A stretch of DNA of 31,658 nt, taken from JOPF133 sp052144935. GTDB lineage: Bacteria > Acidobacteriota > Terriglobia > Bryobacterales > Bryobacteraceae. The stretch lies in NCBI GenBank assembly GCA_052144935.1, contig JBKQPR010000342.1, positions 1-31,658 of the forward strand, written 5' to 3'. The translations under genes were made by a program, and so were the position numbers. The notes under the pieces are model-generated. The model did no database searches. It was not told where the DNA came from and saw only the letters and a program-made list of their open reading frames with translations. Numbering within the stretch: position 1 is the first letter of the stretch; each line of letters opens with the position of its first letter. Shown here in pieces: positions 31,481 to 31,658 of the stretch.

Positions 31481-31658
31481 GTTCATCCTCCAAACGCCGC
31501 TGCCCAAAGGCGTGGCTCAAAAGTCCGTAGCGCAAGTGGCCGCCGCCCATCGGCGCGGCCCAAATCCCGTGCGCGCGAAGACCGCTCCCTGAGAAGCTGT
31601 AAAAGAACCGGTTGGCAGGCGAAAGCGCCTGCCCCACAGTAACGCACCGACGTGGGAC
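31481..31658. other. Upstream region of the megasynthase gene
   Basis: Contains the Shine-Dalgarno (CCTCC on this strand, 31487-31491), a family-B fragment (AGACCGCTCCCTGA, 31579-31592) and a REP-like hairpin at 31614-31639. No gene starts here before the window ends. The promoter is not evident and may lie beyond the edge. Confidence 0.5.
31614..31639. repeat. Single REP-like hairpin unit
   Basis: GGCAGGCG, loop AAAG, CGCCTGCC (perfect 8-bp stem, 31614-31633), followed by CCACAG. Read on the other strand it is CTGTGG plus GCAGGC-hairpin, the same layout as the ends of the element at 29794-29922. The conserved head and stem with a variable loop identify it as a family member. Confidence 0.7.

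Overview
The window looks like chromosomal DNA of a high-GC member of the Acidobacteriota, most likely a Bryobacterales/Solibacter-like lineage. This is inferred from gene content: an Oar-type TonB-dependent receptor with an N-terminal carboxypeptidase-regulatory domain, a secreted S53 kumamolisin next to a PEP-CTERM protein, a heparinase-like secreted protein, and small dispersed palindromic repeats that also sit inside genes. No tRNA, rRNA, CRISPR array or complete mobile element was seen.

Layout. 1-850: the tail of one gene and two small conserved unknowns, the second a likely zinc-ribbon protein. 850-1460: non-coding, with a palindromic repeat. 1460-4965: a secreted heparinase-like protein and a secreted S9A prolyl oligopeptidase whose signal peptide is one base out of frame with the enzyme. 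5038-6033 (minus): FabH. 6550-10074: an Oar-like TonB-dependent receptor. 10175-13098 (minus): adhE followed by a STAS-domain protein with an ATGA overlap. 13120-13970: non-coding, with a decayed IS4-type transposase fragment. 13972-14717: an outer-membrane beta-barrel protein with a late frameshift. 14725-17186 (minus): a START-like secreted protein and a GMC/cholesterol-oxidase-like flavoprotein, also ATGA-coupled. 17310-17756: a helical unknown. 17902-20791 (minus): kumamolisin followed by a PEP-CTERM protein. 21181-31480 (minus): a very large fatty-acid/polyketide megasynthase followed by a Sfp-type phosphopantetheinyl transferase (PPTase).

The megasynthase locus is the most striking part. 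One chain of about 3107 residues reads KS-AT-KS-ACP-ACP-ACP-ACP-ACP-KR-DH, resembling PfaA of polyunsaturated fatty acid (PUFA) synthases but with a second complete KS. All five carrier domains have Thr where the phosphopantetheine-bearing Ser is expected (GVDTVKQ), although a PPTase gene sits directly downstream. The gene has also been invaded in frame by at least two families of short dispersed repeats. One family is REP-like, a GTGG head followed by a hairpin, arranged as inverted pairs; it occupies the KS1-AT linker and the ACP4-ACP5 linker. The other encodes an LPDGRGS-type peptide and lies in KS2 and in the KS1-AT linker. The enzyme probably makes a reduced or partly unsaturated lipid-like chain iteratively. 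The product is unknown, and no enoylreductase or thioesterase domain is visible.
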